From NCBI GenBank assembly GCA_029204225.1, contig MU835149.1, positions 1-41,446 on the forward strand: a stretch of 41,446 nt of DNA. The letters are read 5' to 3'. The position numbers and the translations under genes are program-made. Positions 28,354 to 39,423 of this stretch are shown here, piece after piece. Every line of letters starts with the position of its first letter. Within the stretch, counting starts at the first letter, position 1. The notes beneath the pieces are model-generated. The model was not told where the DNA came from. It did no database searches and was given only the letters and a program-made list of their open reading frames with translations. This stretch comes from Diphasiastrum complanatum (taxonomy: Eukaryota > Streptophyta > Lycopodiopsida > Lycopodiales > Lycopodiaceae).

Positions 28354-29313
28354 ATCTCCTTCTTTGGGAGCTTAGGAGTAGGAGTAGAGAAAGCTATCAG
28401 AGGGTAGCAAAGAATTTTCAGATTCTCAGAAAAGAATAGAGGAGAGAAGTCGCTGTAGGAACAGCTCTCTATTCACTCAAATTTGCTGGAATTTCTCAGT
28501 GGGTTGGAGGCAAATTTCCTTGTACAGTTCTAACGCTGACAGATCAGTTCTCTTCTCTGACTTTCGAAGGTTTTTCCTGGATTTCTGGAGTGGATTTCGA
28601 GGGCAGACCTGAGTGTAGACCTAGCGCTGGACAGAGAACCATCTTTTGGTGGAGTCATCGCTGTTTTGCAGCGGATCCCTGAGCAGATGAGGGCGGATTT
28701 GAAGGATCAGATCCTTAGAGTAGCGAGCAGTGTCTCCTTCAAACTCCGGATTTTTAGACCGGTTTGTGGACTCAAACCTGAGTTTTCAGAAGCAGCAGAC
28801 AGCGAGGGTCTACCCCTTATCATAGATCAGAATTTTCAGAAGTTTTTAGGGCCCAATCTCCGACTTTTTGGAGTCATAACTCTGTGGAGCAGACAGCGAG
28901 GGTTCTTAAGAATAGAAATCAGGTTTTGGTCCACTTAATAGGGTCTTCAAATCTGATTTTTTCAAGCAGATTGGTTGCTACTCAGACAGCGAGGGTAAAG
29001 GGTTAGCAAGTTGGAAATTGGTTGCACTTTCCCAGTTTGTAACTTTGATTTTTGGAGGCAGCAGAGGCAAACTGTATCAGTAAGGGTTCTCCAACAATCA
29101 TCTACACAATTTCCAGATCACCTTCGTCTGATTGTATGCAATTCGAAAAGACGAATTGGACAGTTGCGGAAGAACTGAGGGGGTTTCTTGCTTTTCTCTC
29201 TAGAAGTACAGTCCTAAGAAAGAGCTAAGTACTCTACTTTTGTTTTCCAGATTAGTCAATCTCTTTTCTATTTTTCAGACAGAAGTTAAGGTACCTCTCC
29301 TTCAGTTCTTAAA
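28354..29313 (+). other. Long leader of element C with a repeated CAGACAGCGAGGGT motif
   Basis: This untranslated leader holds three copies of CAGACAGCGAGGGT at 28796, 28890 and 28983, spaced 93-94 bp within a weak tandem repeat. No convincing ORF before the gag ATG. Confidence 0.65.
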
Positions 29314-30490
29314 ATGACCACTCCTCAGACACTTGATCAACCCCCGGAGAGAGGCATCGACGAACTTGAAACAGAAGCCTTGGCTTTCAGTAAGGGGAAA
29401 GAACTCATGGAAATGGAAGAACAGGAGCAATTCGCCAAAGAACTCGACAAATTGGTTACCAAGGAGCAGTTCCTCCATTTGGTAACAGAAGTGGATGAAC
29501 TGAAGTTGGCGTTAGCCAATTTCAAGTCCAGTGTGGACGACTCGTTCGCTGAACTCAAAGGCTTGATTTTGAGTTCCGCAAAAGGAAGTCTTCCCTCCAC
29601 TTGAAACGTAGATATTCTACAAACCTTCCTCAACAAATGGAAGAACATTCATGCTCTTAAAGAGACCCCTGACCATTTGCAAGCTATTGAGGCCAATCTT
29701 TCCCTAGGGCCCATGGCCTATAAGTGGTGGTTAAATCTCCAGGAGACTGGGCAGACTCCCAGGTATAAAAAGCCTTTGAAGAGGCCTTCCTAAGAGAATT
29801 TCTACCAGAAAATGAACTTGATAGAGCCTGGGAAGCCTGAGAGAAAACAGTAATGGACAAGTCCTTAATCCAATATATCTCGTAGTATCGAGAGGCAATC
29901 TTAAAAATTAAAAATATGGATGACTATTAGAAAGTCAGGGGATTTGTCCGTGGCCTCAAAGATGAGTATAAAGTAGAAGTTTAGAGAAACTCGCCCACTA
30001 CCCTAGAGCAAGCTCTCATATATGCTCAAATCTATGATGATTTTGTGGGTAGGAAGAGGGTGAGACCGTAGCCTCTTTCTGAGCAGCCTCCTTAGAAAGA
30101 ATTTTAATTTAAAAAGAAATTTTTAAAAAGAAAGAAAGAAAAAAAAAGTTAAGAGTGAAGCTCCTCAGAAACGCCCATCGCTCATATAGCCCTTAAAACC
30201 AGAAGATTTTGAGAAAGCCAAACAAGAACGTTTGTGCTTTGTGTGCATGGGCAAGGGACACACAGTCAGACAGTGTCCCAAGGGGCCTTTCACTAAAAAA
30301 GATAAAAAATACTATTGCCAATTGAACTCTGCAATGCTAGCGAGACCCTTCAGCTTTGGGCCGCATGACCTAGTACATATGCATGGGAAAGTTGGTGACC
30401 AGTCAGTTAGAGTTATGGTTGATGATGGGGCGACCCATAATTTCATCAACTACACCCTAGTTAAAAAACTCAAGACTTCCAGAAGTACCT
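29314..30490 (+). pseudogene. Element C gag and start of protease, degraded
   Basis: ATG at 29314 opens a gag N-terminus rich in Glu and Lys (MTTPQTLDQPPERG...), ending at a stop at 29602. The same gag continues with NVDILQTFLNKWKNIHALKE, AYKWWLNLQETGQTP and LIYAQIYDDFVG, interrupted by several stops. A CCHC knuckle CFVCMGKGHTVRQC follows at 30237-30278, and then a protease-like VMVDDGATHNFINYTLVKKL (Asp-Asp-Gly instead of Asp-Ser-Gly). The element is cut off near 30592 by the LTR of D. It belongs to a different gypsy lineage from A, B and D. Confidence 0.75.
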
Positions 30491-30592
30491 AGTCCGCATA
30501 GATACATGGTTTTACTAGCTAAGGGTGAAGATAAGAAAATTTGGGAAACTATGATAAGTAATCTAAATCTTGGTATTCAAGGGTACCAAGAC

Positions 30593-31057
30593 AGTTACGG
30601 ACTACAGGATACAGGCCTACTGGGCTACTCTGCATATATTCCGCAGGCCTCTTTACATTTACTGTTGGTTATGTATATTTCAGGTTACGCATTTTATATT
30701 AGTCATGTACAAGCCCCAGAGCCTTTTTATATGCTTATGACCCGCACTGGGTCCTTTTTTATGACATTGACTGGTCTTGGGCCCTTACTATATGGTTATA
30801 TGTGGAGTGGGGGCCCGTAGGAGGGCGCACTATTTTCCCTCCACATTTTGCCTCCCTTTACTTTTGAATTCCTATTTTAGGGTTCATTGGTAGGGTATTT
30901 ATAGGGGCATTTGTACACTCATTTTTCAGATTATTGATTGGTATTGCTTGGGCTCTTCGTGGGAGAACCTGTTGTCTTGTCTATTGCTTGTAGGGCTTTA
31001 GTCTCTTGCTGTCTTTTATGCTTCATTGATTCAACACGTGAGATTTTGATCATAACT
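30593..31057 (+). repeat. 5' LTR of D, left arm
   Basis: Starts AGTTACGGACTACAGG and ends GATCATAACT, followed by TGGTATCAGAGC (31058-31069). TATTTATAGGGG near 30896 is a plausible TATA box. Confidence 0.8.
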
Positions 31058-31069
31058 TGGTATCAGAGC
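31058..31069 (+). other. Primer-binding site (element D, left arm)
   Basis: TGGTATCAGAGC directly after the LTR; complementary to initiator tRNA-Met. Confidence 0.85.
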
Positions 31070-31783
31070 ACTTTCATGATTGCTGAATTTCAGATCTAAT
31101 TTTTTGATTGGGTGCCCATTTTCCTTGCTGATTTTTCTCTCTTTGCTGAGGGCTTTCGTCTCTTTGCTTCAGCAACATTCAGCACAGTTTGGAGAAGGAC
31201 CAACTCCCATCAGAGCATTTTCCTTGGCGGAGCTTTAGCAGATAGTTAGCGGAAGTACTTCCGCTAAATTTGGCGGCCGGAATTTTTTTTTTTTTTTTGG
31301 GCAGATGATTTCCGAGGCCCAAGTTCCAAATCCTTTTCCCTCTTTTTTTTTTGAATCCTCCATTTGATTCAGGGAAAGGGTTCCCAGCCATCTTTTCAGC
31401 ATTGATTGGAGGCTGTCCAGCACCCTACTTCATCACATTTTTCAGCCATTGTTTCAGCAGAGTTTCAGCAATATTATTTCATCACGTTTTCCACATTTTT
31501 CCAGCCATATTTTCAGCATTGATTGGAGGCTGTCCAGCACCCACTTTCATTCTCCTTGTGGTCACATTTTCCAGCCAGCTCTTCGCACACGCTTGGAGCT
31601 CTATCGAGAGGTATCTTTGCTGGTTTTTCCTTGCTTTCCACACCTTTTCTTCACATTTGTCATTTCCTTTCTTGCTCTTAGTGTCGTTTGTGTACCTAAA
31701 GTGTATTTGAGGTGACGACAAAAGTCTGCTCCCTCCGATATTAAGCTTTTCTTACACTCTCTTCACTTCCTGCATTCCTTGAC
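31070..31783 (+). other. Leader of D, left arm
   Basis: Contains TTAGCGGAAGTACTTCCGCTAA (near 31245-31267, a near-perfect palindrome), a poly-T tract and two GGAGGCTGTCCAGCACCC motifs (near 31409 and 31526). Its end, GGTGACGACAAAAGTC, precedes gag as in A and B. Confidence 0.7.
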
Positions 31784-31955
31784 CATGGATACTTCCCCTA
31801 CATCTTCTGAGCCTCGCATACCGTCTTCCACTTACCTTGACGAAGTACGACATTATTTCCGACATCATCTTAGGGAAGCCATGAGTGATGTACGCACTGA
31901 TTTACGCCAAGAGTTACGAGAGACGTTCACTGCTCTTTCTGCCTAGATTGCTCGG
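31784..31955 (+). pseudogene. Element D gag N-terminus, left arm
   Basis: ATG at 31784 (MDTSPTSSEPRIPSSTYLDE), helical region with HHLREAMSDVRTDLRQELRE, one stop at about 31945, then the inverted junction into the right arm. Confidence 0.6.
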
Positions 31956-33481
31956 CTCTCTAAAAACATGCTCAAATTCACGCAACAGTTCAGAAAATAC
32001 CTGTGGCAAAGGTGGTGCATCCGCAATAGGCTGAACTGGCTGAACAGAAAGAATAGCCGCACAGTGGGCCTTCGGGAGGCTCCGTATGAACTGCTTCCCA
32101 GAAATAAGCTGATAGTCTTGCCAAGAATCAATACCGAAAAATATATGCTGAGTCAATGTCTGCTGCTGGAGGTCTACTGTAACCGCACCAAGGGATGCAA
32201 ACCAATCAGCACCGAGGATAAGATCGTATCGTGTAAGTGGAATAATATGAAAATTTGCCTGACCAAGGAAGTCCGATATGAAAGCTGCTGATACATCTGC
32301 GTGCTAGGAAAAGAGTGTGCACTGGCAACCTCAACATGCAGGGGATGAGGCGTAGTGACTGGCATAGCACGAATGCGTGTAGCAATATGACTGCTGAGAA
32401 ACGAGTGAGTGCTACCCGTGTCAACAAGGGCAATAAACTCACGACCAGTGATACGTACGCGAAGACGGATATGGCGTGGACCCGGCTTACCGGCCCAAGT
32501 AGCATAAGCAAGCTGAGCATGGCATACAGCTATTCAGGAACAGGCTCAGTGGGTGTGGCAAACTGATCAACGGGTGGGTCATCATCAAGAATATGAAGGC
32601 ATATGGTAGAATCAGGACTATCATCAGGTGTGTCAGCATCATGGAAATAGACGGCAGTAGCAGTGGCAGGCTGTCGGCAATCACGGGCGATATGATCAAG
32701 ACTCTTGTAGTTGAAACATAAGCGCTTCTCATGGATCTCAGACATCTCAGGCTGTGAGTAGCGACGAACAAAAACAGGACGAGGAGAAAAAGGAGGACGT
32801 GGTGCAGAAGGAAGAGTGGACGAAGGTGAACTGACAGATGTGGGACTAGTAGAGGATGGAGAGGAAAAAATAGGATGTGTGAAAGGACGCAAAGGACGAG
32901 AAACAGAGGAAGAGATGGGAGAGTACTTGTGCTGCAGTGCGGTAGCAAGGGAGATGGCGTGAGAAAGAGAGTGGAAAAAAAGATGAAACATCATACCTGA
33001 GTGCGCCTCGTAGACCAGCAACGTAGCGAGAGATGAGCTCCACTGTAGAAATATCTGGGAATAGATAGGAAAGCTCTGTAAACCGTGTCGTGTAAGCAGC
33101 CAAGTCACCAGTGTGAGATAAATAGCGAAAGATGTCGCGCTGTCGAATAAGCCACTGAGGATCAATCATCGCTAGGTGGAGTGCCGTCATAAACTCTGTC
33201 CAACTAGCAAGGCCAGGGTGTGAAGCCGTCTGGCGAAACATGCGCTACCAAGTAGCAGCACGGCCCTCCAAATGTAAAGCAGCCAAATGTATCTGCTGAA
33301 TGTCAGTCTTAGAAAACATAAGGAAGTAGGTCTCAAGCTTAGAATACCAATTCTCGAGTTCATTCCCATTGGATGACCCAGAATACACAGTAAGCTGAAC
33401 CTTATCCTTAAAGTCTCGTGGCAAAGGACCAGAAGATGAAGGAGTCTCGGGTGGTGGAAATGTACGTAAAGGAAATGACAA
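31945..33481 (-). pseudogene. Element D gag-protease, right arm, degraded
   Basis: On the - strand: gag domain (FKDKVQLTVYSGSSNG, ENWYSKLETYFLMFSKT, a stop in the AATW motif, MIDPQWLIRQRD, LISRYVAGLRGALRYD), a knuckle with Tyr for the second Cys (CFNYKSLDHIARDC), an acidic linker, and a protease frame carrying VDTGSTHSFLSS (near 32430-32400). It ends FSELLREFEHVFREPS, the point where RT would begin. The gag N-terminus is deleted: the leader runs directly into SFPLRTFPPPE. Several frameshifts. Confidence 0.75.
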
Positions 33482-34099
33482 ATGTCAAGAAAAGGTGTGG
33501 AAAGCAAGGAAAAACCAGCAAAGATACCTCTCGATAGAGCTCCAAGCGTGTGCGAAGAGCTGGCTGGAAAATGTGACCACAAGGAGAATGAAAGTGGGCG
33601 CTGGACAGCCTCCAAGCAATGCTGAAAATATGGCTGGAAATCTGTGGAAAACGTGATGAAATAGGGCAATGCACAGCCTCCAGTCAAAACTAAAATATGG
33701 CTGAAACTCTGCTGGAACAATGGCTGAAAAATGTGATGAAGTAGGGCGCTGGACAGCCTCCAATCAATGCTGAAAGGATGGTTGGGAATCCTTTCCCTGA
33801 ATCAAATGGAGGATTAAAAAAAAAAGAGGAAAAGGATTTGGAACTTGGGCGCCGGAAATAATCTGCCCAAAAAAAAAAAAAAAAAATTCTGGCTGCCAAA
33901 TTTAGCGGAAGTACCTCCGCTAACTATATGCTAAAGCTCCACCAAGGAAAATGCTCTGATGGGAGTTGGTCCTCCTCCAAACTGTGCTGAATGTTGCTGA
34001 AGCAAAGAGACGAAAGCCCTCAGCAAAGAGAGAAAAATCAGCATGGAAAATGGGCACCCAATCAGAAAATCAGATCTGAAATTCAGCAATCAGGAAAGT
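33482..34099 (-). other. Leader of D, right arm
   Basis: Inverted copy of the left-arm leader, with three GGCTGTCCAGC-type motifs (near 33600, 33670 and 33750 as complements) and the TTAGCGGAAGTACCTCCGCTAA palindrome (near 33901-33923). Confidence 0.75.
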
Positions 34100-34111
34100 G
34101 CTCTGATACCA
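34100..34111 (-). other. Primer-binding site (element D, right arm)
   Basis: GCTCTGATACCA on the + strand, i.e. TGGTATCAGAGC on the - strand, immediately inside the LTR. Confidence 0.85.
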
Positions 34112-34559
34112 AGTTATGATCAGAATCTCAGATGTTGAATCAATGAAGCATAAAAGACAGCAATAGACTAAAGCCTTACAAGCAATAGACAAGACAATAG
34201 GTTCTCCCACGAAGAGCCCAAGCAATACCAATCAATAATCTGAAAAATGAGTGTACAAATGCCCCTATAAATACCCTACCAATGAACCCTAAAATAGGAA
34301 TTCAAAAGTAAAGGGAGAGAAAATAGTGCGCCCTCCTACGGGTCCCCACTCCACATTTAACCAATAAGGACCCAAGGCCAGTCAATGTCATAAAAAAGGA
34401 CCCAGTGCAGGTCATAAGCATATAAAAAGGCTCTGGGGCCTGTACATGACTAATATAGAATGCGTAACCAGAAATATACATAACCAACAGTAAATGTAAA
34501 GAGGCCTGTGAAATATATGCAGAGTAGCCCAGTAGGCCTGCATCCTGTAGTCCATAACT
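34112..34559 (-). repeat. 5' LTR of D, right arm
   Basis: Reads AGTTATGGACTAC at its start and GATCATAACT at its end on the - strand, so its termini are perfect 7-bp inverted repeats (AGTTATG/CATAACT). Closely similar to the left-arm LTR. Confidence 0.8.
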
Positions 34560-35633
34560 AATGTGAATCAACAATGATGTAAATGGATTTCAAAAACTGC
34601 AAAGGTAAGTGTGAAAACAATGAAGTTGTAGCAGCTAGTCAAAAAAAATGGAAACTCAATCTTGTCAACTTCCGAAATGAAAAGTTGTGAAGTGTTTTTT
34701 CTAACAAACAATGTGACGTAACCTCCCAAAAAGTAAATAGAAAGTCACAAAAAGTTGAAGCATTGAAAAAATAGAAATAGTAAAATTTCTATTGCTCTAC
34801 TCGCTAGAATGTGAAAATGAGATGTTTTTACATAATCTTCAATGACATGGTGAGAGAAAGAGTCAAAAATCTAGTGAGATTGAACATATAACACTGTAGA
34901 GAAAACTAGAAACAAAACTAATGAATTAAGATTGTCTCCCAAAAACAACGATGCAATTCTAGTGTCCTCAATAAAGATCAATCTAGAATGTGTGACCCTA
35001 GCCTACTGTGCTAAAAAGATGCTCTACTATAGAGTATGAGCAAAGCATCTAGCAAGAACATGGTAAAGGTGAAGTGAAATGTCTTTATTTATGTTAGTCA
35101 AATCAATGGAAAACAATGACACATTTTTAGCTAATCAAGAACACTGATGTAATCAAACTAGTACTCATTGAAATATGATCTATGGAAGCAAAGATCCTAA
35201 TTTACATTGGCCTACTATAAGTAGGCCTGTTACACTAACCCCGAATCCATGTACATCTCTATTCTTCGATCTGAACGTATTTTGGTGGCATCTAGTGCAA
35301 AAGGTGTGGCTATTAGAAGATTTAGAAGTTTCAAAGCAATGAGTCAAGAGGCAACAAAACGCTGGAATTAGGAAAGGAGTCTTAGGCATTGAAAGTTTGT
35401 GAAATTGTAACTATCTATTTTACACTATATAACATCTTATTATGTTTTTACATGCTTTTGAATTGACTAACATCCATCATTGGCTAATTCTCCATGTTCT
35501 CGGATAGATTTTTTACTTTTTAAGTTAGGCAGGTCTTTGATGGTTATCAGAAATGTTATCAAGTTGCTGTGACAACAATTCTTCTTTATGATGTTTATGT
35601 ATGTCTTAGACAAAAAGAGAATTGTGAGTGCAG
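34560..35633 (+). other. SKI2 intron sequence before the last visible exon
   Basis: AT-rich unique sequence with no transposon signature I recognise, ending in GAGTGCAG. Confidence 0.55.
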
Positions 35634-35752
35634 GTGGAAGATTTATTGAAAAGAAGTTTTGCAGAATTTCATGCACAACGGGCGCTGCCTGAGCAGCAGC
35701 AACAACTTCAAAAGCGAGAGGGAGAGCTTATAAAACTGACTTCCACCATTGA
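35634..35752 (+). CDS. SKI2: SKI2-like helicase, exon following the LLRVEELK segment
   Basis: The exon begins VEDLLKRSFAEFHAQRALPE and continues through a Gln-rich QQQQLQKREGELIKL, ending in GA before GTAAGT (phase 2). It joins LLRVEELK (27220) in phase 0 to give [19 protein letters not shown], a junction well conserved in SKI2. No stops. The next exon is not in the window. Confidence 0.9.
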
Positions 35753-36228
35753 GTAAGTGGTCAATATAATAATTTTTCTTATTGAAATATTTCACTTTGA
35801 TTTTACACCTATTTTAATGATTTGACTATTAGGTTGGATCCTTAATAATTCATGTTCTTGAAATTTTATTGCGCATTGCCAAAAGAAATAGTCCAGATAT
35901 TATTGGAGGTCAATTGATATCAATAATAATTCAGGAGTGGAGTTTTTAACATATTTGAATACAACAAGGACAACGAGTTAATTCTCTTCCAAATATGCTA
36001 TCACATAACCATGCTCCTTTTCCTCGTGTTTCAAGTAATTGTTCCTCGCAGTAAACTTGGACAAGAAAAATCTGAAATTGGCTCATTTTGCTTAAAATTT
36101 GGTTGCAGAATGCAACTAAGTGTTGAAAGTGATCTGGATAAACAACTTTCTCTGTCTCATTATGACAAGAAAGTTTTTTTTTCAAAAGCTCTTTGTATGT
36201 GATATGTGTATAAACATAATGCATATAG
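35753..36228 (+). other. SKI2 intron sequence
   Basis: AT-rich sequence from the GTAAGT donor to the hAT copy 3 terminus; no gene seen. Confidence 0.55.
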
Positions 36229-36466
36229 CATAGGTCCCGCGGTACTGGGTACCGCGGATCCCGGTACCGTGGGACCATACTGGTACCACGGCACCACAAT
36301 ATAATAATATATTTAATATTTAATATATATATTTGTTAAACCTAATCTACCCACTTCTTCTCTCCCAAATTTTTTTCTGCCCTCGCTGCCTTGCCATTGC
36401 TGCTGTTTTTTCTGCCCTCACGGTTCTGCCTTGCATCTGATTTGCGTCGCCCTTCCAACACTAAGC
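36229..36466 (+). mobile_element. hAT-I copy 3, terminal piece
   Basis: Begins CATAGGTCCCGCGGTACTGG after GCATATAG and repeats, in opposite orientation, the right end of the complete hAT element (GGTACCGCGG and GTGGGACC palindromes, then CTGCCCTCGCTGCC). Interrupted by the LTR of element F at 36467. Confidence 0.75.
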
Positions 36467-36914
36467 TGTTAGGGACCCAACTCCCTTGGGTCCCAAACCC
36501 AAACTTGAGACTGGACGATGACTGGGCTTGTAGACTTGACCGATGACTCGTGAACCTGCATGGTTGCCACGTGTCATGATCTAGGTGTGCACATGGCTTG
36601 GAGTCTCTTTCCTTGGAGGTATACAAGGGGAGGAGGACTCATTTGCCATCCATTCTATCTACCTAGGAGGAGGTGGATGGAGAGCGTGTGCACGGCCAGG
36701 ATGTTTGCTAGCGTGAGGCAGGAGATGGCTGAGAGCCTAGGCGGTGGTATGGGACGCCGTCTAGGATGGAGGTCAGATCCGGCTTGATACGGTCACAGGC
36801 CAGGGCACGGTGGGTGGACCCGGATTAGGTCCTATGGCGGGGTGAAACGTGAAACGTTCGGTCTCTTGTGGTTAACCGGCACCTGGAGGTTTGCAGTAAG
36901 TAGGGATTGTAACA
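36467..36914 (+). repeat. 5' LTR of gypsy element F
   Basis: Starts TGTTAGGGACCC and ends GATTGTAACA, i.e. canonical TG...CA with inverted TGTTA/TAACA ends. Followed after two bases by the primer-binding site. Confidence 0.8.
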
Positions 36915-36916
36915 TA

Positions 36917-36929
36917 TGGTATCAGAGCC
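36917..36929 (+). other. Primer-binding site (element F)
   Basis: TGGTATCAGAGCC, complementary to initiator tRNA-Met. Confidence 0.85.
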
Positions 36930-37830
36930 ACTGCATGCTGAAAGCAGGTGTGTTGATCCGTAGTAGATTTCTTGTAATTTACATTGCTTTTGACTGAATT
37001 CAAAACGGGCTTAAAACAAGATTTTTAGGCACTTTTGTGTCTTGCTGTTTTTGGTTCTTCTGATTGAAAATTTTTCAAAAAAGAAGGCAGTAGGGCCCTT
37101 AGTACCCTGCTACGTGGCACTGTCCACCCCTGTACAGGTGGCAGATGGGAGCGGGTTGTAAATCCGCTCAGATTTATTGTAGCGAACTGATCCGTGGCCC
37201 CCCCAGTGTTATATAAACAAGGAAACTGTTACTCGCTGTTTCATCAGCGGAGGTAGCCAAAAACTCAGATTTCGCCCCTCTATTCTTGACCATAAGGTAC
37301 GGTTCAGAAGCGGACAGGTGTCAAAAACCTGTAGGAGGCAATTCCGTTGGGCTGGAGGTAGGCAGACAGTAGTTCTGCCGGCCCCTAGCTCTTTTTAAAA
37401 AAAAAAGTGTATCCCTGTTGTGATGAACTGCAATGGAAGGGAAGTGGATCTGGAATCCAGCGAAGGGGGGGTTGAAATCCAATGAAAGTCCTGGAAGGGG
37501 TGAGGTGGCATCTGTTTGCCATGAGGGATAGAAATTATCCAATCCTTTGGCTGTGAACAAGTTGAGGTGGCAAAGAAAAGCCACTTGGCAGGTAGTAAGC
37601 AAGCATGGAGAGGGAGGCATAACTCTCCTATGCATCTGTTTTTCTTTAAAAGAGGTGGAGGTGGAGGTGCATCCTTCTCTTTGCTCTCTCTTATTCCTCT
37701 TGACAGCCATGGACAATACCATTTGGTTTGTGAAGAGACAGCAAGAGTAGTTTTGTATCTACCTTCCTTGAGTAGCTTTTGATTCTCTTCTATCATCTTT
37801 TCTTAATTCACCTCTCTTCTTCTTGTAAAA
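36930..37830 (+). other. Leader of element F
   Basis: Long untranslated leader. It contains a TTATATAAAC TATA-like sequence at about 37210. ORFs seen here on either strand have no family features. Confidence 0.55.
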
Positions 37831-38656
37831 ATGGAGCCTACTCCTACCACACAGCCTATGTCCCCTGCTAAAGAGGCTACAATATCTACCTCTGTCTTAG
37901 ACCCTGATGCTTTGATGCTGGCAATTAACAATCTACAGCAACAGATTGTGGATATGCAAGCTAAGCACAGTCGAGATCAGCAGGATCTCAGGAATTGACG
38001 CAACTAAGGCAATTGGTGCATCAACCCTTGTTCACTCCTGAAGTTTTTGCTGGGGAAAAGAAGGATAGAACCCCGGAGGCGGTCTTGCAATGGCTGGATC
38101 GATGGAATTCACACTTTTCCATGCATGATGCATCCGAAGACAACAAGATCAACCTTGCCGTCATGTACCTGCGAGGTAAAGCATTTACCTGGTGGCAAGG
38201 TTTAAGGGGTAAGCCTGAAGTTCCTAGGAATTGGGAGGATTTCAGTAAGGCCTTTAAGGCGACCTTCCTTCCTATTCTTGATGATTTGAATTTTACCGTC
38301 AGTATGCAACGATCCATATGGGGAACCGGCCCTTGGATCAGTACTTACAAGACTTTCAGGAAGTCTATTCTCATTTTGCGACTAGAATAGATCATGTGTT
38401 AGTAAAGTTGCATTTTATGCTTGGGTTGCCAAGAGACTACCAGCTAGAGGTTAGGAGGAGCCAGCCTCTTACCCTCGAAGATGCGGTTCGCTTCGCCAAA
38501 ATCTACAATGACACTCGTATGATGGCTAAGCTTGAGACTGGTGTCTTGGTAAAAAGCCTTTCTTTCCAAAGAAATCGAAAGACAAGGCAAAGGATGGGGC
38601 TTCAGGTTCAGGTAAGTCGAAGAAAAGATCTACCTTGGACCAAGAAACCTTTATGA
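37831..38656 (+). pseudogene. Element F gag, two frameshifts
   Basis: ATG at 37831 (MEPTPTTQPMSPAKEATIST) with a helical IMxAINNLQQQI-like part. A frameshift at about 37995 leads into the gag domain (VFAGEKKDRTPEAVLQWLDR, AVMYLRGKAFTWWQGL, ATFLPILDD). A second shift at about 38320 leads into RPLDQYLQDFQEVYSHF and LEDAVRFAKIYND. Typical capsid-like retrotransposon gag of a lineage different from A, B and D. Confidence 0.75.
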
Positions 38657-39423
38657 AAGCCAGAAAGCGACAATCTATGCTTCAACTGCATGGAACCAGG
38701 TCATGTCGCGAAGGAATGTCCAAAGAAACGGAAAGCTAAAGGGGCATCTTTTAAGACGCCAGGTAACTCTAGCATATCTAGTGTAGATCTTTCCTTTGCT
38801 GGTAATTCTGTGTGTGAGCATTGTTGTTTTAATACGACTGTTTTTTGGGCCCTCATGACCTCATTCGGATGAAGGGGGTTGTGGGTGGTCAAGCCGTAAC
38901 CGTTTTATTGACGATGTTCCACACATTATCTAATTAATGCTACTTGTTGCAAAAGCTAAAGGTGGAAACAAGGCAAAGTGACCACCGTTACACAGTGAAG
39001 CTGGCAACGGGAGCAGAAAGCCAAGTATGGGACCGGATAGTCCCACGTCTACCAATTGAGATTCAAGCCTATAAAGATAATTTAGACTTTCACATTATGA
39101 ATCTAAATAGGGTAGATGTTATACTTGGTAAGGAGTGGTTCTGTGAGAGGAACGAGTCTATGAAGAAAAACTATGTAACACACAGTTTGTCGTTTATACA
39201 TAACGGCTCACTCATAGAATTGAATGGAAATGTTGATATTTCTACTCTGTATATGCTTTCTGCTTTGGAAACTGTTAAATGTATGGATGATGTTGATTGC
39301 AGTTCTTATTTATGCTGGTTAAAAGATTTTACTTACCATGAAGAACGTAGTTTGCAATTTTATAATCTCCAAATGGAACTAATGTCTAACATCCTAAAGC
39401 TAGAAAACTCACCGGGAAGGTGA
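38657..39423 (+). pseudogene. Element F zinc knuckle and protease region
   Basis: CCHC knuckle CFNCMEPGHVAKEC at 38678-38719. A degraded protease follows: the catalytic DTG motif is not readable in this copy, but the downstream VDVILGKEWFCERN segment corresponds to the family's ILGxxW motif. Frameshifts and stops separate these parts. Confidence 0.6.

Larger units (their letters stand above)
30593..34559. mobile_element. Gypsy element D: palindromic structure with two inverted 5' halves
   Basis: The left arm (+ strand) has LTR 30593-31057, primer-binding site, leader and gag start to about 31955. The right arm (- strand) has LTR 34559-34112, primer-binding site (34100-34111), leader, gag and protease, reaching back to about 31945 at the start of RT. 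Both arms therefore point inward with LTRs on the outside in inverted orientation, sharing about 1.08 kb as an inverted repeat. There are no 3' halves. No matching 5-bp target duplication is visible (left flank AAGAC, right flank AATGT). Confidence 0.8.

Noticed and set aside
37321-37796. - strand ORFs of 133 aa in the element F leader
   Set aside because: They lie in an untranslated retrotransposon leader, with no domains and no codon signal.
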